A model generated the notes under the pieces. It saw only the letters and a program-made list of their open reading frames with translations. It made no database searches and was not told the origin of the DNA. Positions 5,628-16,929 of a stretch of 20,691 nucleotides of DNA are shown here, in pieces. The DNA is taken from NCBI GenBank assembly GCA_947252755.1, contig CAMXWV010000016.1, positions 1 to 20,691 on the forward strand. Direction: 5' to 3'. The position numbers were made by a program, and so were the translations under genes. Source of the stretch: an uncultured Dermabacter sp. Lineage in GTDB: Bacteria > Actinomycetota > Actinomycetes > Actinomycetales > Dermabacteraceae. How positions within the stretch are numbered: position 1 is the stretch's first letter; every line of letters begins with the position of its first letter.

Positions 5628-6416
5628 ATGAGGACTAAACAGCGCGTACTGCCCGCAGCCGCATTTCTTGCCAGCACCGTGCTGCTGACCGGATGTGGAG
5701 CCGTGTCCAGCCTGGTGGGTGGGGATTCGAGCTCGGAGCCGACTGCTTCAGCCTCGTCGGAGACGAGCACGTCAAGCGAGAGTCCGACGGCGTCCGAGTC
5801 GGCGAGCCCCACCGAGGATTCGACCGAATCCGGTGATGATCAGGGAGCGGGCCTGCTGCTGACAAAGGACGAGCTTGGAACTGGGGAGGATCTGGTGGTC
5901 TCCAAGCGAGAGGTGGGCAATTACGGCCCGGCCGGCGAGTTCACCATGAGCTATTCGGTGGATGGTGTGGATCTCCCGAAGGAATGTGCCGATGCGGTCC
6001 AGGAGCTCAATGACGCCAGTTCCCAGGCGAACCGTTTGGAGCTGATCCAGTACACCGGTGACTTCGGTGACGCGGCCATCGATCGTTCAACTGGCGACGA
6101 ACCGAACGTGATCTTGTACCACGTGACCTCCGATGAGGAAGGCTCCGTGTTCGGACCTGTGGGGAAGGTGCAGCAGGCGTGCAGCACTGCCTCTGGGCAG
6201 GGCGGTGCTGTCTCGATGACAACTGTGCCTGTCGGCAGCTACCCGAACTCCTTCTTCACTGAACTCGGGGGCGGCGGACTGAAGCTGACCATTGCAGCCG
6301 TTGGCCTCGATCACGGCACCGAGCACGTGTACATGCTCGCGATGAACCTCACCCCGGAGGCCGTTCAGACGATTGCGGACAATCAGCAGGCGAAGATGAA
6401 GCAGAAGCTCGGCTGA
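5628..6416 (+). CDS. Secreted lipoprotein of unknown function, paralogue 2
   Basis: The protein has 262 residues, the same length as its upstream neighbour. The signal peptide, lipobox LTGC (Cys 23) and Ser/Thr/Glu linker are almost identical: four differences in the first 74 residues. The C-terminal domain is only about two-thirds identical by eye, with the two Cys (PKECADAV and QQACSTAS) and the end (VGLDHGTEHVY, KMKQKLG) kept. A 115-nt stretch (5639-5753) is identical in DNA to 4780-4894, which suggests recent gene conversion or duplication. The function is not recognised. Substitutions cluster in surface-like stretches such as the region after GDFG. Confidence 0.88.
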   Translation: MRTKQRVLPAAAFLASTVLLTGCGAVSSLVGGDSSSEPTASASSETSTSSESPTASESASPTEDSTESGDDQGAGLLLTKDELGTGEDLVVSKREVGNYGPAGEFTMSYSVDGVDLPKECADAVQELNDASSQANRLELIQYTGDFGDAAIDRSTGDEPNVILYHVTSDEEGSVFGPVGKVQQACSTASGQGGAVSMTTVPVGSYPNSFFTELGGGGLKLTIAAVGLDHGTEHVYMLAMNLTPEAVQTIADNQQAKMKQKLG

Positions 6417-6471
6417 TCGAACAGTCCGGCTTCCCCTGCCATAACCAGCGTCACATTTCAAGCTGGGACCC

Positions 6472-6500
6472 TTTACCGCGCTTCATAGTGGACGTATGCT
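6472..6500 (+). promoter_or_regulatory. rpoB-rpoC promoter
   Basis: TTTACC (6472-6477) and TATGCT (6495-6500) are separated by 17 nt and closely match vegetative -35 and -10 boxes. The start would be near 6507, giving a leader of about 124 nt to the TTG start at 6631. This makes rpoBC independent of the upstream rplJL and lipoprotein units. Confidence 0.78.
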
Positions 6501-6585
6501 AGGGGTTTGCGCCCTGTGATCTGCGCGCCCATTTTCAGTTAGTCGACTCATATAGCGGGGTTGGTCGGGAATCTGGGTGCCGGTC

Positions 6586-6623
6586 ACGAGCGGGCGCTCG
6601 TTCATCCTCGGCCCGTGGAAGGA
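6586..6623 (+). promoter_or_regulatory. rpoB leader hairpin and ribosome binding site
   Basis: ACGAGC (6586-6591) pairs with GCTCGT (6596-6601) around a 4-nt loop, 15 nt before the Shine-Dalgarno GGAAGGA (6617-6623). The ribosome site is 7 nt ahead of TTG 6631 and decides that start against the in-frame GTG at 6577, which has no such site and would overlap the hairpin. Any regulatory role of the hairpin is unproven. Confidence 0.6.
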
Positions 6624-6630
6624 TACCCCT

Positions 6631-9600
6631 TTGGCTGCCTCGAGCACCGATCTCAAGAACACCACTGACCAGCTGACCCAGTCACCCCGGGTGACGTTTG
6701 CCAAGCTGGGCGATCCCATCGACGTTCCCGACCTGCTGAGCCTGCAGACCAGCTCCTTTGACTGGCTGCTGGGCAATTCCGCGTGGGAGGAGCGCGCCGC
6801 TGCCGCTGCCGCCGCCGGTCATGAGGGCGTTCCGCAGACCTCCGGCCTTGCTGACATCTTCGAGGAGATCTCTCCGATCGAGGATGTGGCGGGCAACATG
6901 TCCCTGTCCTTCCGCAACCACTCCTTCGAAGCACCCACCTACACGGAGGAGGAGTGCAAGGACAAGGACCTCACCTACTCCGCCCCGCTGTACGTGACCG
7001 CGGAGTTCATGAACCACGAGACCGATGAAATCAAGACCCAGACGGTCTTCATGGGTGACTTCCCGCTCATGACGGACAAGGGCACCTTCATCATCAACGG
7101 CACCGAGCGTGTAGTGGTGTCCCAGCTGGTCCGCTCCCCGGGTGTGTACTTCGAGGACGCGATCGACAAGTCCAGCGATAAGCACATCTTCAGCGCAAAG
7201 ATCATCCCGAGCCGCGGCGCCTGGCTCGAGTTCGAGGTGGACAAGCGCGACCAGGTTGCTGTGCGCATCGACCGCAAGCGCAAGCAGTCCGTCACCACGC
7301 TTCTGCAGGCCCTGGGCATGTCCAAGGCGGAGATCCTCGAAGAGTTCGGCGAGTTCGAATCCATGCGCTCCACCCTGGAGAAGGACAAGATCTCCTCGCA
7401 GGATGAAGCCCTCATGGACATCTACCGCAAACAGCGTCCGGGCGAGCCGCCCAGCCGCGACGCGGGCGAGACCATGCTGAACAACCTGTTCTTCAACGAG
7501 AAGCGCTACGACCTGGCCAAGGTGGGCCGCTACAAGATCGGCAAGAAGCTCGGCCTGGACGTGTCCCTCACCGAGAGCGTGCTCAACGTTGAGGACATCA
7601 TCGCCACCGTGAAGTACATTGTGGCGCTGCACGCCGGCGTCACCGAGTACACCGCGGAGAACGGCACCCAGGTTCGGGTGGAGACCGACGATATCGACCA
7701 CTTCGGCAACCGTCGCATCCGCGCGGTTGGCGAGCTGATCCAGAGCCAGGTGCGCACCGGCCTGTCCCGGATGGAGCGCGTCGTGCGTGAGCGGATGACC
7801 ACGCAGGACGTTGAGGCCATCACACCGCTGACCCTCATCAACATCCGCCCGGTCACCGCTGCGATCAAGGAGTTCTTCGGAACCTCCCAGCTGTCGCAGT
7901 TCATGGACCAGAACAACCCTCTCTCGGGCCTCACCCATAAGCGCCGTCTGTCCGCGCTCGGCCCGGGCGGCCTCTCCCGCGACCGCGCCGGCATGGAAGT
8001 GCGTGACGTGCACCCGTCCCACTACGGACGCATGTGCCCGATCGAAACCCCGGAAGGCCCGAACATCGGCCTGATCGGCTCGCTTGCCACCTTCGCGCGG
8101 ATCAACCCGTTCGGCTTCGTGGAGACTCCGTACCGCAAGGTGGTGGACGGTGTTGTCACCGACGAGGTCGTCTACCTGACCGCGGATGACGAGGACCGTC
8201 ACATCATTGCGCAGGCGAACGCGACGATCGACGAGTCCGGCCGCTTCCAGGAGGAACAGGTGCTGGTGCGCCTGGCCGGCGGGGAGCCGGACCTCGTGGA
8301 GCCGAGCGATGTGGACTTCATGGACGTGTCCGCACGTCAGATGGTGTCCGTGGCCACCGCGATGATTCCGTTCCTTGAGCATGATGACGCCAACCGTGCG
8401 CTCATGGGCTCGAACATGCAGCGTCAGGCTGTTCCGCTGCTGCGCACCGAAATGCCGCTGGTGGGCACGGGTATGGAGCGTCGCGCCGCGGTGGACGCCG
8501 GTGACGTGGTGGTGGCGGAGAAGGCCGGTGTGATCGACGAGCTCTCCGCGGACTTCATCAAGGTCCTTGCGGATGACGGCACCTCGCAGTCCTACCGCAT
8601 CAACAAGTTCGAGCGCTCCAACGCCGGCAACTGCTACAACCAGCGCGTGCTGTTCGACGAGGGCGACCGGGTTGAAGCCGGTTCGATCCTGGCGGACGGC
8701 CCGTCCACTGACCTGGGCGAGCTGTCGCTCGGCAAGAACCTGCTGGTGGCGTTCATGTCCTGGCAGGGCCACAACTACGAGGACGGCATCATCCTGTCCT
8801 CCCGCCTGGTCCAGGACGATGTGCTCACCTCGATTCATATCGAGGAGCACGAGGTGGACGCCCGCGACACCAAGCTGGGCAAGGAAGAGATCACCCGGGA
8901 CATTCCGAACGTGGGTGAGGATGTGCTCGCTGATCTGGACGAGCGCGGCATCATCCGCATCGGCGCGGAGGTGCAGCCGGGTGACATCCTGGTGGGCAAG
9001 GTGACGCCGAAGGGCGAGACCGAGCTGACCCCAGAGGAGCGCCTGCTGCGTGCCATCTTCGGTGAGAAGGCCCGCGAGGTGCGCGACACGTCCCTGCGGG
9101 TGCCGCACGGCGAATCCGGCACCGTCATCGGTGTGCGCGTCTTCTCCGAGGACGAGGACTCTGACGTGTTGCCCACTGGCGTGAACGAGATGGTGCGCGT
9201 CTACATTGCGCAGAAGCGCAAGATCACCGACGGCGACAAGCTCGCCGGCCGCCACGGCAACAAGGGTGTGATCGCGAAGATCCTGCCGGTGGAGGACATG
9301 CCGTTCCTTGAGGACGGCACCCCCGTGGATATCGTGCTGAACCCGATGGGGGTGCCGGGCCGTATGAACATCGGTCAGGTCATGGAGACCCACCTCGGCT
9401 GGGTGGCGAAGTCCGGCTGGGAGCTGGATCCGAACTCCGAGCACGCGAAGGACCTGCCGGCCGATTCGCTCAAGGGCGAGCCGGGCACCCCGGTGGCGGT
9501 CCCGGTGTTCGACGGGCTCACCGCACCCGAGGTGAACGCGCTGATCGACGCGCACTCCCCGAACCGCGACGGCGACCACCTGGTGGACAAGGACGGGCGC

Positions 9601-10119
9601 GCCCGCCTGTTCGACGGCCGCTCCGGTGAGCCGTTCCCGGACCCGGTGTCCGTGGGCTACATGTACATCCTCAAGCTGCACCACCTGGTGGATGACAAGC
9701 TGCACGCACGCTCCACCGGTCCGTACTCGATGATCACCCAGCAGCCGCTGGGCGGTAAGGCTCAGTTCGGCGGTCAGCGCTTCGGTGAGATGGAGGTGTG
9801 GGCACTGGAGGCCTATGGCGCCGCTCACGCCCTGCAGGAGCTGCTCACGATCAAGTCGGATGACATCTCCGGCCGCGTCAAGGTGTACGAAGCCATCGTC
9901 AAGGGTGACAACATCCCCGAGCCCGGCATCCCGGAGTCCTTCCGGGTGCTGCTCAAGGAGATGCAGTCGCTCTGCCTGAACGTTGAGGTGCTGTCCAGCG
10001 ACGGCATGAACCTCGAAGTGCAGGAGAACGATGAGGACGTCTTCCGCGCTGCCGAAGAGCTCGGCATCGACCTGTCCCGCCGTCCGCATGAGGGCGTCGG
10101 CACCGTCGACGAGCTCTGA
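6631..10119 (+). CDS. rpoB: DNA-directed RNA polymerase subunit beta
   Basis: The protein has 1162 residues from TTG 6631, typical for actinobacterial RpoB. It forms one pincer of RNA polymerase and part of the active-site channel. The rifampicin-determining region starts at about residue 418 (TSQLSQFMDQNNPLSG) and continues LTHKRRLSALGPGGL. The residues equivalent to E. coli Q513, D516, H526 and S531 are all the sensitive forms (here Q420, D423, H433, S438). PIETPEGPNIGLI and the C-terminal GEMEVWALEAYGAA are intact, as is KLAGRHGNKGV. It has its own promoter and a TTG start. rpoC follows after 66 nt with no terminator. Confidence 0.98.
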   Translation: MAASSTDLKNTTDQLTQSPRVTFAKLGDPIDVPDLLSLQTSSFDWLLGNSAWEERAAAAAAAGHEGVPQTSGLADIFEEISPIEDVAGNMSLSFRNHSFEAPTYTEEECKDKDLTYSAPLYVTAEFMNHETDEIKTQTVFMGDFPLMTDKGTFIINGTERVVVSQLVRSPGVYFEDAIDKSSDKHIFSAKIIPSRGAWLEFEVDKRDQVAVRIDRKRKQSVTTLLQALGMSKAEILEEFGEFESMRSTLEKDKISSQDEALMDIYRKQRPGEPPSRDAGETMLNNLFFNEKRYDLAKVGRYKIGKKLGLDVSLTESVLNVEDIIATVKYIVALHAGVTEYTAENGTQVRVETDDIDHFGNRRIRAVGELIQSQVRTGLSRMERVVRERMTTQDVEAITPLTLINIRPVTAAIKEFFGTSQLSQFMDQNNPLSGLTHKRRLSALGPGGLSRDRAGMEVRDVHPSHYGRMCPIETPEGPNIGLIGSLATFARINPFGFVETPYRKVVDGVVTDEVVYLTADDEDRHIIAQANATIDESGRFQEEQVLVRLAGGEPDLVEPSDVDFMDVSARQMVSVATAMIPFLEHDDANRALMGSNMQRQAVPLLRTEMPLVGTGMERRAAVDAGDVVVAEKAGVIDELSADFIKVLADDGTSQSYRINKFERSNAGNCYNQRVLFDEGDRVEAGSILADGPSTDLGELSLGKNLLVAFMSWQGHNYEDGIILSSRLVQDDVLTSIHIEEHEVDARDTKLGKEEITRDIPNVGEDVLADLDERGIIRIGAEVQPGDILVGKVTPKGETELTPEERLLRAIFGEKAREVRDTSLRVPHGESGTVIGVRVFSEDEDSDVLPTGVNEMVRVYIAQKRKITDGDKLAGRHGNKGVIAKILPVEDMPFLEDGTPVDIVLNPMGVPGRMNIGQVMETHLGWVAKSGWELDPNSEHAKDLPADSLKGEPGTPVAVPVFDGLTAPEVNALIDAHSPNRDGDHLVDKDGRARLFDGRSGEPFPDPVSVGYMYILKLHHLVDDKLHARSTGPYSMITQQPLGGKAQFGGQRFGEMEVWALEAYGAAHALQELLTIKSDDISGRVKVYEAIVKGDNIPEPGIPESFRVLLKEMQSLCLNVEVLSSDGMNLEVQENDEDVFRAAEELGIDLSRRPHEGVGTVDEL

Positions 10120-10185
10120 GCCTGACTCAGAGCTCCCGAAACCATCCAGCTTTCACACGCTTTTCTGAACGAGAGAAGGACATAC

Positions 10186-14073
<3,888 letters not shown>

Positions 14074-14143
14074 TCCGTGCCGGTCAGAATGGGCCGCTGA
14101 CGCCGGGCTACTGATAACGGACCGCTCAGACCGGACCATTGAC

Positions 14144-14198
14144 AACGGGCCGCTCCTTCGTCTGCATCATGATGCGGAACGGGGGAGCGGCCCGTTTC
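14144..14198 (+). terminator. rpoC terminator
   Basis: AACGGGCCGCTCC (14144-14156) pairs perfectly with GGAGCGGCCCGTT (14184-14196), followed by TTC. The long loop holds a second palindrome, GCATCATGATGC (14164-14175). It ends the rpoB-rpoC transcript and separates it from the rpf gene. Confidence 0.8.
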
Positions 14199-14215
14199 CG
14201 TTGCCCGCGGGCGAT

Positions 14216-14321
14216 ACGGCGAGACACTGGGCAGCCGTGGCTATGAGGGGCGCAACAGGAAAGGTCAAACCTCGGTAATGCTTCATGCTCCTGCCCCTTA
14301 AGACTGCCCACAACCCCTTTT
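14216..14321 (+). other. Possible structured RNA upstream of the rpf gene
   Basis: The space between rpoC and the rpf gene (14074-14381, 308 nt) holds the terminator and this element. TGGGCAG (14228-14234) pairs with CTGCCCA (14304-14310). Inside it AGGGGC (14246-14251) pairs with GCCCCT (14293-14298), and AGGA (14257-14260) with TCCT (14289-14292) across a 5-nt bulge. A small AGGT/ACCT hairpin lies within. An alternative ACGGC/GCCGT helix (14216-14220 with 14234-14238) competes at one base. CCCCTTTT follows at 14314-14321. Two nested helices separated by internal loops look like a cis-acting leader, but I recognise no known riboswitch in it. Confidence 0.42.
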
Positions 14322-14361
14322 CAAGCCGTGCAGACCTGGACACGATAGGGATAGACCCGAG

Positions 14362-14385
14362 ATGACGTTGAGGATGTGCTCGTGA
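14362..14385 (+). CDS. Seven-codon upstream ORF overlapping the rpf start
   Basis: ATG ACG TTG AGG ATG TGC TCG TGA encodes MTLRMCS. Its stop overlaps the rpf start as GTGA (14382-14385), the standard 4-nt overlap of coupled genes. The GAGGA that serves as the rpf ribosome site (14370-14374) lies inside it. An AT-rich GATAGGGATAG (14344-14354) 7-18 nt before its ATG could be a -10 region, which would make it leaderless or nearly so. It may couple or gate rpf translation. It is too short for its coding character to be judged. Confidence 0.35.
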   Translation: MTLRMCS

Positions 14386-15644
14386 AGAAGAAGACTCCGA
14401 TCATTGTGACTGCCGCGGTGGCGGCGCTGCTCGCCGGCGGTGGAGGCGGAACCGCGTTCGCGCTGTCAAAGGAAGTGACCGTTCACCACTACGGCCAGCA
14501 GACCACCGTGCGCACCTTCGATCGGAACGTGGATGACGTCCTTGCCGCACAGGGCATTGAGGTGAAGCCCACCGACCTGGTGCAGCCGTCCCTGGACTCC
14601 CAGATCAGCGGCGGCGACGAGATCACCATCGAAGCCCGCACCCCCGTGGTGGCTGACGTCAATGGCGAGCGCACCGAAGGCTTGGTTGCCGCAGACACGG
14701 TCGAGGAAGCCCTGGCCGAGCTCGAAGTGGACACCACCGGCGCCAAGGTCACTCCGGAGCTCACCACCCCGCTCAGCTCCGTGGACGGTCCGATCACCGT
14801 CTCCACCGCGAAGGACGTCACCTTCAAGGGGCAGAACGGCGAGTGGACCGCTGAGGGCACCACCGCAGTCACAGTGGACGAAGCGCTCAAGCTCTACTTC
14901 AAGGACTCCGTGGTGGACTCCGACACGACCACCCCGAGCCGTGACACGGTCCTCACCGACGGCATGACCGTCACCATCCACCGCACCCGCGAGTCGAAGA
15001 CGGAAGAGAAGCAGTCGATTCCGTTCGAAACGAAGACCACCACCGACGCGTCCATGTACGAGGACGAGATCAAGGTGACCACTAAGGGCCAGAAGGGTGA
15101 GAAGGTCACCGTGTTCACCCAGGAGGTTGTGGACGGCAAGCCGGGGGACAAGACCAAGGTGAGCGAAAAGGTCACCAAGCAGCCGGTGACCCAGGTTCAG
15201 GTGAAGGGCACGAAGAAGCGCCCGGCACAGACCCAGGCTGCCCCCGCGCAGAAGTCCTCCAGCGGCCAGAGCGGCTCCGGCAGCAAGAAGAGCGCTGACA
15301 CCGGTAAGAAGAGCTCCGATTCCGGTCAGAAGAGCTCCGCTCCGAGCGAGCCGAAGCAGTCCTCCAACACGGGCGCGAAGGCTCCGGCAGTCAGCAGCGG
15401 CTCCACCTGGGACCGTCTGGCCCAGTGTGAGTCCGGCGGCAACTGGTCGACCAACACCGGCAACGGCTACTACGGCGGTCTCCAGTTCTCCGCAAGCACC
15501 TGGCGTGCATTCGGCGGCACCAAGTACGCCCCCACTGCGAACCTCGCCACCCGCGAGCAGCAGATCGACATCGCCAAGAAGGTTCAGGCTCAGCAGGGCT
15601 GGGGTGCATGGCCCGCCTGCACCGCCAAGCTCGGCATCCGCTGA
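14382..15644 (+). CDS. rpfB: RpfB-like resuscitation-promoting factor with G5 domain
   Basis: The protein has 420 residues from GTG 14382, which is 7 nt after GAGGA; GTG at 14376 is too close to it. Residues 4-28 form a hydrophobic signal or anchor ending in AFA. Three DUF348-type repeats (about 28-87, 88-145, 146-203), a G5 domain (about 204-277) and a Lys/Ser-rich wall-spanning linker (278-342) follow. The C-terminal transglycosylase-like Rpf domain (343-420) has WDRLAQCESGGNW with catalytic Glu E350, GGLQFSASTW, and a Cys pair (C349 and that in PACTAK) for a disulphide. Rpf proteins cleave peptidoglycan and stimulate growth from dormancy. The gene is alone between rpoC and rpsL; the usual rpfB neighbour ksgA is absent here. 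Confidence 0.92.
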   Translation: MKKKTPIIVTAAVAALLAGGGGGTAFALSKEVTVHHYGQQTTVRTFDRNVDDVLAAQGIEVKPTDLVQPSLDSQISGGDEITIEARTPVVADVNGERTEGLVAADTVEEALAELEVDTTGAKVTPELTTPLSSVDGPITVSTAKDVTFKGQNGEWTAEGTTAVTVDEALKLYFKDSVVDSDTTTPSRDTVLTDGMTVTIHRTRESKTEEKQSIPFETKTTTDASMYEDEIKVTTKGQKGEKVTVFTQEVVDGKPGDKTKVSEKVTKQPVTQVQVKGTKKRPAQTQAAPAQKSSSGQSGSGSKKSADTGKKSSDSGQKSSAPSEPKQSSNTGAKAPAVSSGSTWDRLAQCESGGNWSTNTGNGYYGGLQFSASTWRAFGGTKYAPTANLATREQQIDIAKKVQAQQGWGAWPACTAKLGIR

Positions 15645-15679
15645 CCCCTGGATCCTCAGCGAATTCCCGCTGACGGTCG

Positions 15680-15719
15680 ACACGCTCCCCGAGGCACACG
15701 ACGTGCCCGGGGAGCGTGT
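15680..15719 (+). terminator. Probable terminator of the rpf gene
   Basis: ACACGCTCCCCG (15680-15691) pairs with CGGGGAGCGTGT (15708-15719). Past a single bulged A, GGCAC pairs with GTGCC around ACGAC, making a 17-bp hairpin. The following bases CTGCGTTCG hold no real T run, so termination may be partial. The rest of the 401-nt space to rpsL contains a promoter and a structured leader, with no further gene (15720-15810 shows nothing). Confidence 0.65.
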
Positions 15720-15810
15720 CTGCGTTCGGCTCTCTGTGCGCAAGAACGCGTCGGGCATCACAGCCCGCCGAGCCCGGCACTGTGACATGCGACAGAACCC
15801 TCACAGACCT

Positions 15811-15840
15811 TTGACCCGCTCAGAGCGCCGCCGGTAAAGT
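15811..15840 (+). promoter_or_regulatory. str operon promoter (rpsL-rpsG-fusA)
   Basis: TTGACC (15811-15816) and TAAAGT (15835-15840), spaced by 18 nt, are strong matches to vegetative -35 and -10 boxes. The start would be near 15847, about 200 nt before rpsL, which leaves room for the structured leader. Confidence 0.8.
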
Positions 15841-15857
15841 CGGAAACTGTGTCAAGG

Positions 15858-15988
15858 GTGCCCTCTGCCCGAAGGCAGCCGGAGCAATCCGCTGCGCCGG
15901 GGGCACGGTAGCCGAAACACCGGCAGGTCTCCTGCCGTGCGGGCCGGATCGATTCCGGGTCGCTGGACCGCGCTTCGGGCGCAGGTCC
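15858..15988 (+). promoter_or_regulatory. Structured leader RNA of rpsL
   Basis: A three-way junction is closed by GTGCCC (15858-15863) with GGGCAC (15901-15906). It contains CTGCC/GGCAG with a CGAA loop (15865-15878) and CGGA/TCCG with a GCAA tetraloop (15880-15891). It is followed by a 7-bp hairpin CGGCAGG/CCTGCCG (15921-15937). A further hairpin pairs GGACC with GGTCC (15965-15969, 15984-15988) and GCGC with GCGC around TTCGG. The final 57 nt before rpsL are A/G-rich and open. Such a compact fold suggests a ribosomal-protein binding leader or another regulator; the ligand is unknown to me. Confidence 0.55.
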
Positions 15989-16045
15989 GAAAGAAGTTGA
16001 TCCAACCGCTCGAACAGGGCGGAAGGCGAAGGAAAAGAGAACCAC

Positions 16046-16420
16046 TTGCCCACTATTCAGCAGTTGGTGCGCAAGGGCCGTCAGGATAAGCCTGTCGGCT
16101 CGAAGACGCCCGCGCTCAAGGGGTCGCCCCAGCGCCGCGGTGTCTGCACCCGCGTGTACACCACCACCCCGAAGAAGCCGAACTCGGCACTGCGCAAGAT
16201 CGCACGTGTCCGCCTCTCCTCCGGCATCGAAGTCACCGCCTACATTCCGGGCGTCGGCCACAACCTGCAGGAGCACTCGATCGTGCTCGTGCGCGGCGGC
16301 CGTGTGAAGGACCTGCCCGGCGTTCGCTACAAGATCGTCCGCGGTGCTCTCGATACCCAGGCTGTGAAGGGCCGCCAGCAGGCGCGCTCCCGCTACGGCG
16401 CGAAGAAGGAGAAGAAGTAA
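16046..16420 (+). CDS. rpsL: 30S ribosomal protein S12
   Basis: The protein has 124 residues and lies at the decoding centre, where it controls accuracy. TTG 16046 is the start because PTIQQLVRKGRQDK is the conserved S12 beginning; an A/G-rich stretch with AAGGA lies about 12 nt before it. The loops TTTPKKPNSALRK (K43) and RGGRVKDLPGVRY (K88) carry the wild-type residues whose changes cause streptomycin resistance in other bacteria. The C-terminus ends in a Lys-rich tail. Its stop TAA overlaps the rpsG ATG by one base. Confidence 0.98.
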   Translation: MPTIQQLVRKGRQDKPVGSKTPALKGSPQRRGVCTRVYTTTPKKPNSALRKIARVRLSSGIEVTAYIPGVGHNLQEHSIVLVRGGRVKDLPGVRYKIVRGALDTQAVKGRQQARSRYGAKKEKK

Positions 16421-16890
16421 TGCCTCGTAAAGGTGCAGCTCCCAAGCGCCCGCTCGCCGTTGACCCGGTCTACGGCTCGCCGCTCGTCACCCAGCTGATC
16501 AACAAGGTGCTCCTGGACGGCAAGAAGACCGTCGCTGAGGGCATCGTCTACGGCGCCCTTGAAGGCTGCCGCGAGAAGAACGGCGATGACCCGGTCGCAA
16601 CGCTCAAGAAGGCGCTGGACAACATCCGTCCGTCCCTCGAGGTCCGCTCTCGCCGCGTCGGCGGTGCCACCTACCAGGTGCCCGTCGAAGTCCGCGCCGG
16701 TCGTTCCACCACGCTCGCTCTCCGCTGGCTCGTCGGGTACTCCCGCGCACGCCGCGAGAACACCATGACCGAGCGCCTGATGAACGAGATTCTCGATGCA
16801 AGCAACGGCCTCGGTGCCGCTGTGAAGCGTCGCGAGGACACGCACAAGATGGCCGAGTCCAACAAGGCCTTCGCCCACTACCGCTGGTGA
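16420..16890 (+). CDS. rpsG: 30S ribosomal protein S7
   Basis: The protein has 156 residues and nucleates assembly of the 30S head by binding the 3' domain of 16S rRNA. It shows the S7 features PRKGAAPKR at the start, DPVYGSPLVTQLINKVLLDGKK, VEVRSRRVGGATYQVPVEV and ALRWLVGYSRAR. ATG 16420 uses the last A of the rpsL stop (TAATG), with AAGGAG just upstream inside rpsL, so translation is coupled. In E. coli S7 represses the str mRNA from the rpsL-rpsG gap, but here the two genes overlap and no room is left for such a site. Confidence 0.98.
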   Translation: MPRKGAAPKRPLAVDPVYGSPLVTQLINKVLLDGKKTVAEGIVYGALEGCREKNGDDPVATLKKALDNIRPSLEVRSRRVGGATYQVPVEVRAGRSTTLALRWLVGYSRARRENTMTERLMNEILDASNGLGAAVKRREDTHKMAESNKAFAHYRW

Positions 16891-16929
16891 CCCCAGTCGT
16901 AGCGACGAACTCGAGAAAGGCAAAAGCTC

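Noticed and set aside
6577..6630. N-terminal extension of RpoB from GTG 6577
   Set aside because: GTG 6577 lacks a ribosome site and the added residues do not look like RpoB, while TTG 6631 has GGAAGGA 7 nt upstream and the expected AASSTDLKN start.
7873..7965. Rifampicin-resistance substitutions in RpoB
   Set aside because: All the main positions (Q, D, H, S equivalents of E. coli 513, 516, 526, 531) hold the sensitive residues.
6682..10089. Very long open frame on the minus strand across rpoB (1135 codons)
   Set aside because: It lies opposite rpoB, its translation is rich in His, Leu, Val and Arg with no domain, and high-GC codon bias creates such mirror frames. The same applies to 10153-12039 and 12220-14145 (opposite rpoC), 16393-18711 (opposite rpsG-fusA) and 19187-20674 (opposite tuf).
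14200..14381. c-di-AMP (ydaO-type) riboswitch before the rpf gene
   Set aside because: GGTCAAACCTCGGTAATGC faintly recalls part of that family, but the conserved GGGTGAATCC and CCGAACCCGTCAGC elements are missing.
16172..16311. Streptomycin-resistance changes in S12
   Set aside because: K43 and K88 are both wild type.
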